Notes under the pieces: generated by a model
The model's database searches: none
Told to the model about the DNA's origin: nothing
Seen by the model: the letters and a program-made list of their open reading frames with translations, nothing else
Position numbers and translations under genes: made by a program
Shown here: one piece after another, positions 50,981 through 59,044 of the stretch
How the letters are laid out: each line of letters starts with the position of its first letter
How positions within the stretch are numbered: the stretch's first letter is position 1
Origin: Microcella alkalica
Lineage (GTDB): Bacteria; Actinomycetota; Actinomycetes; Actinomycetales; Microbacteriaceae
NCBI RefSeq assembly: GCF_014595885.1
Contig: NZ_JABUKC010000002.1
Coordinates: 558,001 to 622,000 of the forward strand
Reading direction: 5' to 3'
DNA length: 64,000 bases

Positions 50981-52530
50981 CGCGTCGGCCAGCCGGCCTC
51001 GCGCAGCGCCGCGCGCGCCTCGTCGCGCGCCGAGTACTCGGTGCGCACGCCGCGGATGTCGCGGTAGTCCTGGTGCCCCGGCCCGGCCCACAGGATCGAG
51101 TCGCCCTCCTGCGCGAGGTTCACGGCCACGCGGATCGCCGCCTCCGGCGGGCTCACCTCGTGGATCTCCGGCCGGTTGGTCGCCATCGCGGCGCCCTCGA
51201 GCAGGGTCGCGCGGATGGACGCCGGGTCTTCGAAGCGCGGGTGGTGGTCGGTGATGACGAGCACGTCGCAGCCCTCGGCGGCGACCCGGCCCATGTCGTG
51301 CCGCTTCGTCGCGTCACGGTCGCCGTCGGCGCCGAACACCATGATGGTGCGGCCCGTCGTGAAGGCGCGCACGGCGCCGAGGGTCTGCTCGAAGGCGTCG
51401 GGGCTATGGCCGAAGTCGACGAAGACGCTCGGCCCCCGGTCGCCGGAGACGCGCTCGGTGCGGCCGGGCAGGTAGGCGTCGATGCCGGTCTCGCCGAGCG
51501 CCTGCTCGATCACGGCGAGCTCGAAGCCGGCCTCGACCATCATGACGATCGCGAGCGCGGCGTTGGAGGCCATGTGCCAGCCGATGAGCGGCACGCGCGT
51601 GGTGAGCGACTGACCGTCGGGGCCGGTGAGGCGGAACGCCGTGAACGCTGGGGTCTCCTCCGTCAGCTCCACGCGCCACTCGGCCTCGACGCCGGGCTTC
51701 GCCGTGATCGTCGTCACCGGGATGCGCGCCGACTCGACGACGCGCTCGCCCCAAGCCGTGTCGAGCGACACGACGCCGCGGCGCGCGCGGTCGGGCTGGA
51801 ACAGCGGCAGCTTCGCCTGGAAGTACTCCTCCATGTCGGCGTAGTCGTCGAGGTGGTCGTGGCTGAGGTTGGTGAAGCCCGCGACGTCGAAGACGATGCC
51901 GTCGACGCGGTGCCGGCTGAGCGCCTGCGCGCTGACCTCCACGGCGACGGCGCGCACACCGGCCTCGCGCATGCGCGCGAGCAGGGCGTGCATCTCGCTC
52001 GCCTCCGGAGTTGTGAGGCGGCTCACGACGGTGAGGTCGCCGATCTTGCGCTCGGCCGTGGACGACAGGCCCGTGACGAGCCCGAGCTGGCGCAGCACCG
52101 CGTCGAGCAGGTAGGCGGTCGAGGTCTTGCCGTTGGTGCCGGTGACGCCGAACAGAAGCGGGGGCTCCTCGTCGGTGCGGTACACCCACGCCGAGAGCGC
52201 GCCGAGGGCGGCCCGCGGATCGTCGACGACGAGCACGGGCACGCCAAGGCCCGCCGCGAGCTCGACGCCAGCGCGGTCGGTGACCACGGCGACGGCCCCC
52301 GCCTCGACCGCGGCGGCCGCGAACTCGGCACCGTGCCGGTGCTGCCCGCGCACCCCCACGTAGAGGTCGCCCGGCCGGAGGTCACCCGTGGCGAGCGTGA
52401 TGCCGGTGACCTCGACGCCGTCGACGCGACCATGCGCGGCCTCGAGCCCGAACGCCTCGACGAGCCCGCCCAGCGGGCGCGCGGAGGGGTGCTCGGGCCG
52501 CAGGACGGGGGGAACGCGACCGGACAACAC
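50977..52530 (-). CDS. murE: UDP-N-acetylmuramoyl-tripeptide synthetase
   Basis: 517 aa (526 if GTG 52557 is used). It adds the position-3 diamino acid to UDP-MurNAc-L-Ala-D-Glu. ITLATGDLRPGDLYVGVRG in the UDP domain, P-loop FGVTGTNGKTSTAYLLDAVL, FTNLSHDHLDDYADMEEYF (central motif), and FVDFGHSPDAFEQTLGAV in domain 3. The amino-acid specificity motif, DNPR in meso-diaminopimelate enzymes, reads HHPR here (TDHHPRFEDPAS), pointing to another residue, which would fit the B-type peptidoglycan of Microbacteriaceae. The start is uncertain: GTG 52530 or GTG 52557, the latter overlapping the ftsI stop. Confidence 0.94.
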   Translation of the reverse strand: MLSGRVPPVLRPEHPSARPLGGLVEAFGLEAAHGRVDGVEVTGITLATGDLRPGDLYVGVRGQHRHGAEFAAAAVEAGAVAVVTDRAGVELAAGLGVPVLVVDDPRAALGALSAWVYRTDEEPPLLFGVTGTNGKTSTAYLLDAVLRQLGLVTGLSSTAERKIGDLTVVSRLTTPEASEMHALLARMREAGVRAVAVEVSAQALSRHRVDGIVFDVAGFTNLSHDHLDDYADMEEYFQAKLPLFQPDRARRGVVSLDTAWGERVVESARIPVTTITAKPGVEAEWRVELTEETPAFTAFRLTGPDGQSLTTRVPLIGWHMASNAALAIVMMVEAGFELAVIEQALGETGIDAYLPGRTERVSGDRGPSVFVDFGHSPDAFEQTLGAVRAFTTGRTIMVFGADGDRDATKRHDMGRVAAEGCDVLVITDHHPRFEDPASIRATLLEGAAMATNRPEIHEVSPPEAAIRVAVNLAQEGDSILWAGPGHQDYRDIRGVRTEYSARDEARAALREAGWPTR

Positions 52531-52550
52531 GACCTCTTTCTCGGCGGGGC

Positions 52551-54323
52551 CTACCACGTCAGGGGCAGACGCGGCGGGGGCTGCGTCGAAGGCGGCACCC
52601 GGAACGTCTTGAGCACTTGCGTCATGATCGAGCGGAAGGTGGGCGCCGCGGCAGCCGACGTCTTCATCGTATCGGGACGAGCAAGCGTCACGACCACGAC
52701 GAACTGGGGGTCGTCGGCCGGAGCGATGCCGGCGAGCGAGACGATGCGCTGCCCGCCGTAGCGACCGTTCTCGGCGACCTCGGCGGTGCCGGTCTTCGCC
52801 GCGACGCGGTAGCCGGGGATGCTGAGCTGCGACGACAGGAACCCATCGGTCACCACCGATTCGAGGATCTGCACGGTCGTGTCTGCGGCCTCCTCCGAGA
52901 GGATGCGCTCGCCCTCGCCGCTCGGCTGCATGGTCGTCGTGCCGTCTGCGCGGGTGCACCCCGCCACGAGGGTGAGCGGCATGTGCACGCCCCCGTTGGC
53001 GATCGCCTGGTAGGCGCTCGCCACCTGCGCGCTCGTCGCCGTCATGCCCTGCCCGAACATCTGCGTGAAGGCGCTGTGCCCGTCGATCGAGGCGGGGTCG
53101 CGGATCGTGCCGCCCTCCTCGCCGAGGAAGCCGACGGCCGTCGGCTCGCCGAGGCCGTAGCGGGTGAGCATCTCGGCGCGCTGCTCGAGACTGGTGCGCT
53201 CGACCACCATCGAGGTGCCCACGTTCGAGGAGTTCATGAGGATGCCCGCGGTCGTGAGCGGCAGGTCGCCGTGCGCCCACGCATCCCCGATCGTGTAGTT
53301 CAGGATCGTCGCGTACCGGCCGGGCACCGTGAACTTCTCCAGCGGCGTCGTGACGCCCTCGTCGAGCAGCGCCGCGAAGGTCAGCGCCTTGATCGTCGAG
53401 CCCGGCTCGTAGGGGGCGGTGAAGCTGCGGGCGCCGAGATTGTCGACGGGCGTGCCGTTGACGTCGTTGGGGTCGACCGTCGGCCAGTCGGCGGCGGCGA
53501 TGATCGCGCCGTCGGCGACGCGCACGACGAAAGCCGTCGCCCAGTCGGCCCCGACCGCGGTGCCCTGCTCGGCGATCGCCTGCTGCGCGAACCACTGCAC
53601 GTCGGAATCGATCGTGAGCTGCAGGGTGCCGCCATCGATCGGCTCCTGCTCGACCACGGTCGTGCCGGGCAGCCGCACGCCGTCGGCGCCGCGCTCGTAG
53701 GTCGAGGTGCCGTCGGTCGCCTGCAGGCACTCGTTCGCGCTCAGCTCGAGCCCCGTCTGCGGGCCGTCGGTGCCGAGGAACCCGACGAGATTGCCGGCGA
53801 CCTGCCCGTTGGGGTACGCCCGGGCCGACTGACGCTCGAAGTAGACCCAGGGGATACGCAGCTCGCGCACCGCCTCGTACACGTCGGCCTCCACCCCGCG
53901 CACGAGGTAGGCGAAGTCGTCGTCGGGGTCGGCGGCGAGCTCGGCGTCGATGAGCGACTGCAGGGCGGCGGGATCCTGCCCCGTGATCGCGCCGAGCTGC
54001 GTGAGCGCCTCGAACACCGTGCGGGTGATGCGCTGGTCGGTCTCCTCGTCGAGGATCGTCGACGGCGCGACGAAGCGCGGCGAGACGGTGATGTCGTAGC
54101 GGTAGACCGTGTCGGCGAGCACGACCCCGTTGCGATCGACGATGTCGCCGCGCGCGCCCGGCAGCACCTGCGGGATCGAGCGACGCGCCTCCGACTGCTC
54201 CGCGAGCTCGCCCGCGCGCACGACTTGGATGTCGACCAGTCGGATGAAGAACGCCGCGAGGATGGCGGTCACGAGCAGCACCGTCACGGCGAGGCGGCGG
54301 CGAGTGCGTCGAACGGCGATCAC
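52551..54323 (-). CDS. ftsI: Peptidoglycan D,D-transpeptidase FtsI (class B PBP)
   Basis: 590 aa. Short cytoplasmic N-terminus, one transmembrane helix (AVTVLLVTAILAAFFIRLVDI), PBP dimer/pedestal domain starting GARGDIVDRNGVVLADTVYRYDI, and the transpeptidase domain with Ser in YEPGSTIKALTFAALLDEG (SxxK), SxN in ILMNSSNVGTSMV and KTG in RVAAKTGTAEV, all intact. Ends shortly after the domain; no PASTA repeats. GTG start at 54323. It works with FtsW, encoded a few genes downstream. Confidence 0.97.
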   Translation of the reverse strand: MIAVRRTRRRLAVTVLLVTAILAAFFIRLVDIQVVRAGELAEQSEARRSIPQVLPGARGDIVDRNGVVLADTVYRYDITVSPRFVAPSTILDEETDQRITRTVFEALTQLGAITGQDPAALQSLIDAELAADPDDDFAYLVRGVEADVYEAVRELRIPWVYFERQSARAYPNGQVAGNLVGFLGTDGPQTGLELSANECLQATDGTSTYERGADGVRLPGTTVVEQEPIDGGTLQLTIDSDVQWFAQQAIAEQGTAVGADWATAFVVRVADGAIIAAADWPTVDPNDVNGTPVDNLGARSFTAPYEPGSTIKALTFAALLDEGVTTPLEKFTVPGRYATILNYTIGDAWAHGDLPLTTAGILMNSSNVGTSMVVERTSLEQRAEMLTRYGLGEPTAVGFLGEEGGTIRDPASIDGHSAFTQMFGQGMTATSAQVASAYQAIANGGVHMPLTLVAGCTRADGTTTMQPSGEGERILSEEAADTTVQILESVVTDGFLSSQLSIPGYRVAAKTGTAEVAENGRYGGQRIVSLAGIAPADDPQFVVVVTLARPDTMKTSAAAAPTFRSIMTQVLKTFRVPPSTQPPPRLPLTW

Positions 54324-54377
54324 GCGGTCGTCCTCCCCTGGGTGCTGCTCGGTGGTGCTCGGTCGGTGCCCTCTGGG

Positions 54378-55055
54378 CTACTGGGTCACCGGCGACGGGA
54401 GCGTCGCCGGGCCCGCCGGCGGTGCGGCGGGGAGGTTCGGGGCGACACCGGAGGGCGCCTGCGGGGCGGCTCCGGGCGCGGTGGCGGTCGGTGCGGTCGG
54501 GCCCGAGGCTACCGATGGCGACGCATCACCCCCGGTCGCCACGCCCGGTTCGGCAGCGGCCGCTGCACCGGTCGCGGCGTCGGACACGAGCGGGACATCC
54601 GCCAGCAGCACGTTGCCGATCATGCTGTCGCGCCCGGCGAGCACGCCCGCGCCGCTGCCCGCGGCGACCGGTGCGCCGAGCACGGTGGCGTCGGCGAGCC
54701 GCAGGTAGGCGGGGCTCGCGTTCGCGACCATGCCGAGCGACTCGGCGTTCGCGGCGAGGTTCTGGGGCGAGCGCAGCGTGTCGAGGCTCTCGGTCAGCAC
54801 CTGGGCGCTGCGGTCGAGCTCGACCGCCTGCGACTGCAGGGCCGCGATGCGGTAGGCGCCCTCCGAGAGCGTGATCGACAGCAGCAGCTGGGCGAGGAGG
54901 ATCGCGAAGACGCCGGCCGTCGACACGACCGCGTAGACGGCGCGGGGGCGCGCACGCCGCTGGGAGCGGGTGGCGACGACCTCCACGGGTCGCGGCGCCC
55001 GGCGGGGACTCGAGGCCGCGACTCGCTGGGGGGTCGGGGCGAGGACGGCGCTCAC
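54378..55055 (-). CDS. ftsL: FtsL-like septum protein
   Basis: 225 aa. Basic N-terminus, one transmembrane helix ([22 protein letters not shown]), a short coiled coil ([28 protein letters not shown]) ending in [11 protein letters not shown], which is the FtsL/DivIC pattern, and then a long Ala/Gly/Pro-rich extracellular tail of about 100 residues that is not conserved. Assigned mainly by topology and its place between rsmH and ftsI. GTG start at 55055 overlaps the rsmH stop. Confidence 0.8.
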   Translation of the reverse strand: MSAVLAPTPQRVAASSPRRAPRPVEVVATRSQRRARPRAVYAVVSTAGVFAILLAQLLLSITLSEGAYRIAALQSQAVELDRSAQVLTESLDTLRSPQNLAANAESLGMVANASPAYLRLADATVLGAPVAAGSGAGVLAGRDSMIGNVLLADVPLVSDAATGAAAAAEPGVATGGDASPSVASGPTAPTATAPGAAPQAPSGVAPNLPAAPPAGPATLPSPVTQ

Positions 55056-56002
55056 GCGGCCGCTCGCAGTCGCTCGGCCGCGCGCAGGCGCACGGGGATC
55101 GCTCGGGGGTTCGCGGCGCGCTCGGCCTCGTCGGCGAGCTCGGCGCCGCGCACCAGCAGGCGGAAGCGGGGGGCGTGCTCGGGCAGCTCCATCGGCAGGC
55201 CCGCGGGGACCGTCGAGCGGACGCGCGCGGCGAGCTCGCGCTTGACGATGCGATCCTCGAGCGACTGATACGCGAGCACGACGATGCGGCCGCCGACCGC
55301 GAGCGCGTCGAGCGCGGCCGGCAGCGCCGTCTCGAGCGCGGAGAGCTCGTCGTTCACCTCGATGCGCAGGGCCTGGTAGACGCGCTTCGCCGGGTGGCCG
55401 GTGCGCTGGGCCGACCGGGGCGTGGCGTCGAAGATGATCTGGTTCAGCTGCGCGCTGCGCTCGATCGGGGCGACGGCGCGCGCCTCGACGATGCGGCGGG
55501 CGTAGCGCGGCGCGAGCTTCTCCTCGCCGTAGGCGTAGAAGATGCGCCGCAGCTCCTCCTCCGGGTAGGTCGCGAGCACGTCGGCGGCGGTGCGCCCCGA
55601 CGTGCGGTCCATGCGCATGTCGAGCGGAGCATCCTGCGCGTAGGCGAAGCCGCGGTCGGCCTCGTCGAGCTGCATGGAGGAGACACCGAGGTCGAACAGC
55701 ACGGCGTCGACCTCGGCGATGCCGAGCGCGTCGAGGGCCGAGCGGATGCCGTCGTAGACGGTGTGCACGGGGCGGAAGCGATCCCCGAACGGCGCCAGGC
55801 GCTCTGTCGCCGCGGCGAGGGCGTCGGTGTCGCGGTCGAGGCCCACGATCGTCAGGTTCGGGAAGCGCTCGAGCGCGGCGGCGCTGTGGCCGCCGAGGCC
55901 GAGCGTCGCGTCGACCATGACCGCGCCCTCGCGCTCGAGCGCGGGGGCGAGCAGCTCGAGCGTGCGCTCGAGCAGGACGGGGATGTGGCGTGTCTCGGTC
56001 AT
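55052..56002 (-). CDS. rsmH: 16S rRNA (cytosine-1402 N4)-methyltransferase
   Basis: 316 aa. [40 protein letters not shown] contains the SAM loop; [45 protein letters not shown] and [17 protein letters not shown] are classic MraW/RsmH motifs. Methylates C1402 of 16S rRNA. The ATG at 56002 lies 103 bases after the mraZ stop region. Confidence 0.97.
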   Translation of the reverse strand: MTETRHIPVLLERTLELLAPALEREGAVMVDATLGLGGHSAAALERFPNLTIVGLDRDTDALAAATERLAPFGDRFRPVHTVYDGIRSALDALGIAEVDAVLFDLGVSSMQLDEADRGFAYAQDAPLDMRMDRTSGRTAADVLATYPEEELRRIFYAYGEEKLAPRYARRIVEARAVAPIERSAQLNQIIFDATPRSAQRTGHPAKRVYQALRIEVNDELSALETALPAALDALAVGGRIVVLAYQSLEDRIVKRELAARVRSTVPAGLPMELPEHAPRFRLLVRGAELADEAERAANPRAIPVRLRAAERLRAAA

Positions 56003-56105
56003 CGTGTTCCGGAGGTGGAGCGCGGGGCCCGGATCCCCATCCGTCGACCTGGCACCGGGGAAGTGATGTCAGGGCGATGACGGCTGGGAGTCCGACGCCT
56101 CGCGA

Positions 56106-56537
56106 TCAGAAGAGGCCCGGGATCACCTCCTCCTCGGTGGTGGAGAAGGCTTCTTCCTTCTCGGCGTAGTAGGCGTTCCAGGCCTCGGTGGCCCAGATCT
56201 CGGCACGGTCGCCCGCACCGATGACCGTGAGGTCGCGATCGAGCCCCGCGTACTCGCGCAGGGCCGGAGGGATCGTGACGCGGTGCTGCTTGTCCGGGCG
56301 CTCGTCGCTCGCGCCCGACAGGAAGATGCGCACGTAGTCGCGAGCGAGCTTGCTCGTGAGCGGCGCCTGGCGGATCTTCTCGACCTGCGCCGCGAAGCCC
56401 TCGGCGCTGAAGACGTAGATGCAGCGCTCCTGGCCGCGAGCGAGCACGAGGCCGTTCGCGAGCTCGTCGCGGAACTTCGCCGGCAGGATGATGCGCCCTT
56501 TGTCGTCGAGCTTGGGGGTGTGCGTGCCGAGGAACAT
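56106..56537 (-). CDS. mraZ: Transcriptional regulator MraZ
   Basis: 143 aa with two AbrB-like repeats: [26 protein letters not shown] and [28 protein letters not shown], the two DxxGR/RxxIP units of MraZ. MraZ binds tandem repeats in its own promoter and controls the dcw cluster. Here three GTGGAG repeats at 10-bp spacing lie just upstream. ATG 56537 with GGGGGAG seven bases before it; the longer frame upstream runs through the operator and is excluded. Confidence 0.97.
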   Translation of the reverse strand: MFLGTHTPKLDDKGRIILPAKFRDELANGLVLARGQERCIYVFSAEGFAAQVEKIRQAPLTSKLARDYVRIFLSGASDERPDKQHRVTIPPALREYAGLDRDLTVIGAGDRAEIWATEAWNAYYAEKEEAFSTTEEEVIPGLF

Positions 56538-56568
56538 CGTCCGCTCCCCCTTCCTTCGCCGGCCTGAA

Positions 56569-56606
56569 GTTCTAGGTGACCTCCACTTTACTCCACAATG
56601 CTCCAC
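56569..56606 (-). promoter_or_regulatory. mraZ promoter with MraZ-box array
   Basis: On the reverse strand GTGGAG occurs at 56606-56601, 56596-56591 and 56586-56581, exactly 10 bp apart, the arrangement of MraZ operator repeats. The middle copy overlaps a TTGTGG -35 (56598-56593), which is 18 bases from a TAGAAC -10 (56574-56569). Binding would therefore block this promoter, giving autorepression of mraZ and the division operon. Confidence 0.7.
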
Positions 56607-56679
56607 AACGCCATCTTTTCGACCCACTGTAGCTCGAAATGGGGGCACGACCTCCGCGAGAAATCGAGGCTGTCGCCCC

Positions 56680-56810
56680 GTGGAGCACCGTGGAGGGATC
56701 TCTTTGCTTCCCGAGCGCTCGGCGGCCGATCACGTCGAGCGCAGCATCCTCAACCCGCGGAATCGCGCGGAGGGCGCGCAGGGCACGGGTGGGGGTGGAG
56801 CGAAGTGGAG
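56680..56810 (+). repeat. Additional GTGGAG pairs, opposite orientation, upstream of mraZ
   Basis: Forward-strand GTGGAG at 56680 and 56690 (10 bp apart) and again at 56795 and 56805 (10 bp apart). They face away from the mraZ-proximal triple, in the otherwise empty 364-base region 56538-56901. They could be distal MraZ sites, permitting looping or control of another transcript. Confidence 0.5.
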
Positions 56811-56844
56811 CACGGCCAGCGCCGTAGCGGAAGCGCATGAAGAA

Positions 56845-56868
56845 GGGGCCGACCCGAAGGTCGGCCCC
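56845..56868 (-). terminator. Strong UUCG-capped terminator after the DUF3040 gene
   Basis: On the reverse strand GGGGCCGACC-TTCG-GGTCGGCCCC followed by TTCTTC: a 10-bp perfect stem with the very stable C(UUCG)G loop, 33 bases after the DUF3040 stop. It isolates that gene from the dcw cluster. Confidence 0.75.
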
Positions 56869-56901
56869 TGAAGGCTGCGTGCCGGGATGCCCGGCGGAGG
56901 G

Positions 56902-57291
56902 CTAGCGGCCCTGGTCGCCGTCCTGCCGGCGCTCCCAGCGCTCGTTGATCGTGTCCATGAACGAGGAGCGCTTGCGCTGCGGCGCGGGGCGAGCCGAACC
57001 GGAGGTCGAGGCGGTCGCATCCGCCTGCGCGGCCTTGCCGGGGGTGAGCACCAGCAGCACGCCTGCGAGCATGAGGGCGAAGCCGATGACGCCGACGATC
57101 GGCAGCTGCACGATGACGCCGGCGACGAGGGTGGCGACGCCCGCGATGGCGAGCAGCGAGCCGAGCACGATCTGCGTGTAGTTCGGTCGACCGCGACGAC
57201 CCGAGACGGTCGCCACGAAGTCGGCGTCGTTCTGATAGAGGCTGCGCTCCATCTCTTCGAGGAGGCGCTGCTCCTGCTCCGACAGCGGCAT
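56902..57291 (-). CDS. DUF3040 membrane protein
   Basis: 129 aa. PLSEQEQRLLEEMERSLYQNDADF is the DUF3040 signature, followed by two transmembrane helices (QIVLGSLLAIAGVATLVAGVIV; VGVIGFALMLAGVLLVL) and a basic polar tail. Conserved beside the dcw cluster in actinobacteria, function unknown. ATG at 57291 preceded by CAAGGGG; a TAGAAT hexamer lies about 50 bases upstream (57347-57342). Confidence 0.9.
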   Translation of the reverse strand: MPLSEQEQRLLEEMERSLYQNDADFVATVSGRRGRPNYTQIVLGSLLAIAGVATLVAGVIVQLPIVGVIGFALMLAGVLLVLTPGKAAQADATASTSGSARPAPQRKRSSFMDTINERWERRQDGDQGR

Positions 57292-57341
57292 GTGGACCCC
57301 TTGTTCGACAGATCGCGCGGGTGGGCTCCCGGCGCCTCCTC

Positions 57342-57369
57342 ATTCTAGGCTCGGCCCGCTGGATAGGCT
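57342..57369. promoter_or_regulatory. Divergent promoters: TAGAAT (reverse, DUF3040) and TAGGCT (forward, polyprenyl synthase)
   Basis: Reverse-strand TAGAAT at 57347-57342 serves the DUF3040 gene with a leader of about 43 bases. Forward TAGGCT at 57364-57369 is six bases before the GTG at 57376, a leaderless pattern. Confidence 0.5.
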
Positions 57370-57375
57370 AGGCGA

Positions 57376-58497
57376 GTGTCTGAGAGATTGCGGTTAGTCG
57401 ACCTGGTCAACGCCCGACTGGACGTCTTCCTGACCGAACGGGCCACCCACCTCGCCTCGATCGCCGACGAGCTCGAGGTCTTCATCGACGCCTCCCGCGA
57501 CCTCCTCCGCGGCGGGAAGCGCTTCCGCGCGCTCTTCGCGTACTGGGGCTGGCACGCCGTCATCGGCACGCAGCGGCCCGACGACCTGCTGGCCGACCTC
57601 GACGACCACGACGAGCTCGACGCGGTCATCGCCCTCGCGGCGGCGCTCGAGATCTTCCACGCCGCGGCGCTCGTGCACGACGACATCATGGACAACTCCG
57701 ACACCCGGCGCGGCATGCCGTCGATGCACCGCCGCTTCGAGACCGAGCACGCCTCGCGCGAGTGGGTCGGCTCGGCTGCCGGCTACGGCACCTCCTCCGC
57801 GCTCATGCTCGGCGACCTGCTGCTGGGGTGGAGCGACGAGCTGCTCGCCGAGGGTCTCTCCCTCGTCGCCGACCGCGCCTCGGCCCGCCGCGCGCGCAGC
57901 GAGTTCCACGTCATGCGCACCGAGGTCACGATGGGCCAGTACCTCGACATCCTCGAGGAGGTGGCCTGGCGCGAGTCGCCGGAGGAGGACCTGCTCCCCC
58001 GCGCCCACCGCGTCGTCACCTACAAGTCGGCGAAGTACTCCATCGAGGCGCCGCTCGCACTGGGCGGGCTCATGGCGGGAGGAACGGACGAGCAGGTGGA
58101 TGCCCTGCGCGCGTTCGGCCTGCCCCTCGGCGTCGCCTTCCAGCTGCGCGACGACCTGCTCGGCGTGTTCGGCGACCCCGAGGTGACCGGCAAGCCTGCC
58201 GGCGACGATCTGCGCGAGGGCAAGCGCACCGTGCTCATCGCCCTCGCCCGCCGCGCGCTGCCGGCCTCCGCCGTGCGCCTCATCGACGAGCTGCTGGGCG
58301 ACCCGGATCTCACCCCGCACCAGATCGCGACGCTGCAGGCGACGATCCGCGAGAGCGGCGCCGTCGACACGGTCGAGTCGATCATCGCCCGCTCGGTGCG
58401 CGAAGCGGTGACGGCACTCGACCACGCACCGCTCAGCCGCGCGGCGCGCGCCGAGCTGGTCGGTCTCGCCGATCTGGTGACCCGCCGCGCGCACTGA
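57376..58497 (+). CDS. Polyprenyl diphosphate synthase (trans-isoprenyl, IdsA-like)
   Basis: 373 aa. First Asp-rich motif in ALVHDDIMDNSDTRRGMPSMH (DDxxD), RGGKRFRALFAYWGW at the N-terminus (isopentenyl-PP binding) and the second Asp motif in FQLRDDLLGVFGDPEVTGKPAGDDLREGKRT. Makes geranylgeranyl or longer diphosphates; position matches the mycobacterial idsA2 region. Chain length cannot be fixed from the residues before the first motif. GTG 57376 start. Confidence 0.92.
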   Translation: MSERLRLVDLVNARLDVFLTERATHLASIADELEVFIDASRDLLRGGKRFRALFAYWGWHAVIGTQRPDDLLADLDDHDELDAVIALAAALEIFHAAALVHDDIMDNSDTRRGMPSMHRRFETEHASREWVGSAAGYGTSSALMLGDLLLGWSDELLAEGLSLVADRASARRARSEFHVMRTEVTMGQYLDILEEVAWRESPEEDLLPRAHRVVTYKSAKYSIEAPLALGGLMAGGTDEQVDALRAFGLPLGVAFQLRDDLLGVFGDPEVTGKPAGDDLREGKRTVLIALARRALPASAVRLIDELLGDPDLTPHQIATLQATIRESGAVDTVESIIARSVREAVTALDHAPLSRAARAELVGLADLVTRRAH

Positions 58498-58534
58498 TCT
58501 CGGCGCGCACTGACCTCTCCGCGCCCAGCGGCCG

Positions 58535-58870
58535 CTAGAGCAGCGCCTGCGCCACGCGCCGGACCTCAGCCTTGCGGCCGGCCCGCAGCGCCTCGACGGG
58601 GGCGACGCCGAGCGCGTCGTCGACCGAGAGCATCCACTCCATCGCCTCGTCGTCGGTGAACCCGTTGTCGGCCAGCAGCATGAGGGTGCCGCGAAGCTCG
58701 TGGAGGGGTTCGCCGTCGCGCAGGAACTCCTCCGGCACGACGAGCACCTTGTCGCGCCGCACGCCCAGCAGGTGGCGGTCTTCGAGCAGGCGGTGGATGC
58801 GGCCGGGCGAGACGCCGAGGATCTCGACCAGGTCGGGGACGGTCAGCCAGCGACGGGAGTCAGCGGTCAC
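58535..58870 (-). CDS. Rv2175c-like DNA-binding protein
   Basis: 111 aa. Helix-turn-helix LTVPDLVEILGVSPGRIHRLLEDRHLLGVRRDKVLVVPEEFL, then the conserved C-terminal domain GTLMLLADNGFTDDEAMEWMLSVDDALG. In Mycobacterium Rv2175c is adjacent to and phosphorylated by PknL; here a Ser/Thr kinase lies at 60450, supporting the same link. The start could be GTG 58870 (chosen, directly before the conserved region) or GTG 58903. Convergent with the polyprenyl synthase. Confidence 0.85.
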   Translation of the reverse strand: MTADSRRWLTVPDLVEILGVSPGRIHRLLEDRHLLGVRRDKVLVVPEEFLRDGEPLHELRGTLMLLADNGFTDDEAMEWMLSVDDALGVAPVEALRAGRKAEVRRVAQALL

Positions 58871-58917
58871 GCTTCCAGCGTGCCACGAACGGGGGCTCGG
58901 CACCGCGCAGCGCTCAT

Positions 58918-58982
58918 GTTACGAACGTGTTAACGCAAACCACATCCGCCACGATGATTGACACGAGTGTTAATGTGTAACC
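58918..58982 (+). promoter_or_regulatory. AT-rich regulatory region with repeated GTGTTAA/GTAAC words upstream of the LysM gene
   Basis: GTGTTAA occurs at 58927-58933 and 58967-58973, each beside a GTTACG- or GTAACC-type word (58918-58923 and 58977-58982), and a consensus -35 TTGACA is at 58958-58963. The half-sites resemble the GTAAC-type direct repeats bound by MtrA, a known regulator of actinobacterial cell wall hydrolases. No clear -10 at normal spacing. Inference only. Confidence 0.4.
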
Positions 58983-59044
58983 GGCGGACGGGGATCCGCT
59001 CGCGGCCGACGCTGGCCGCACCGGCGTCAGGAGGGGACGGCTTG

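Noticed and set aside
58975-59044. Possible c-di-AMP (ydaO) riboswitch before the LysM gene
   Set aside because: The region between the presumed promoter and the start is too short (about 70 bases) and lacks the conserved ydaO blocks.
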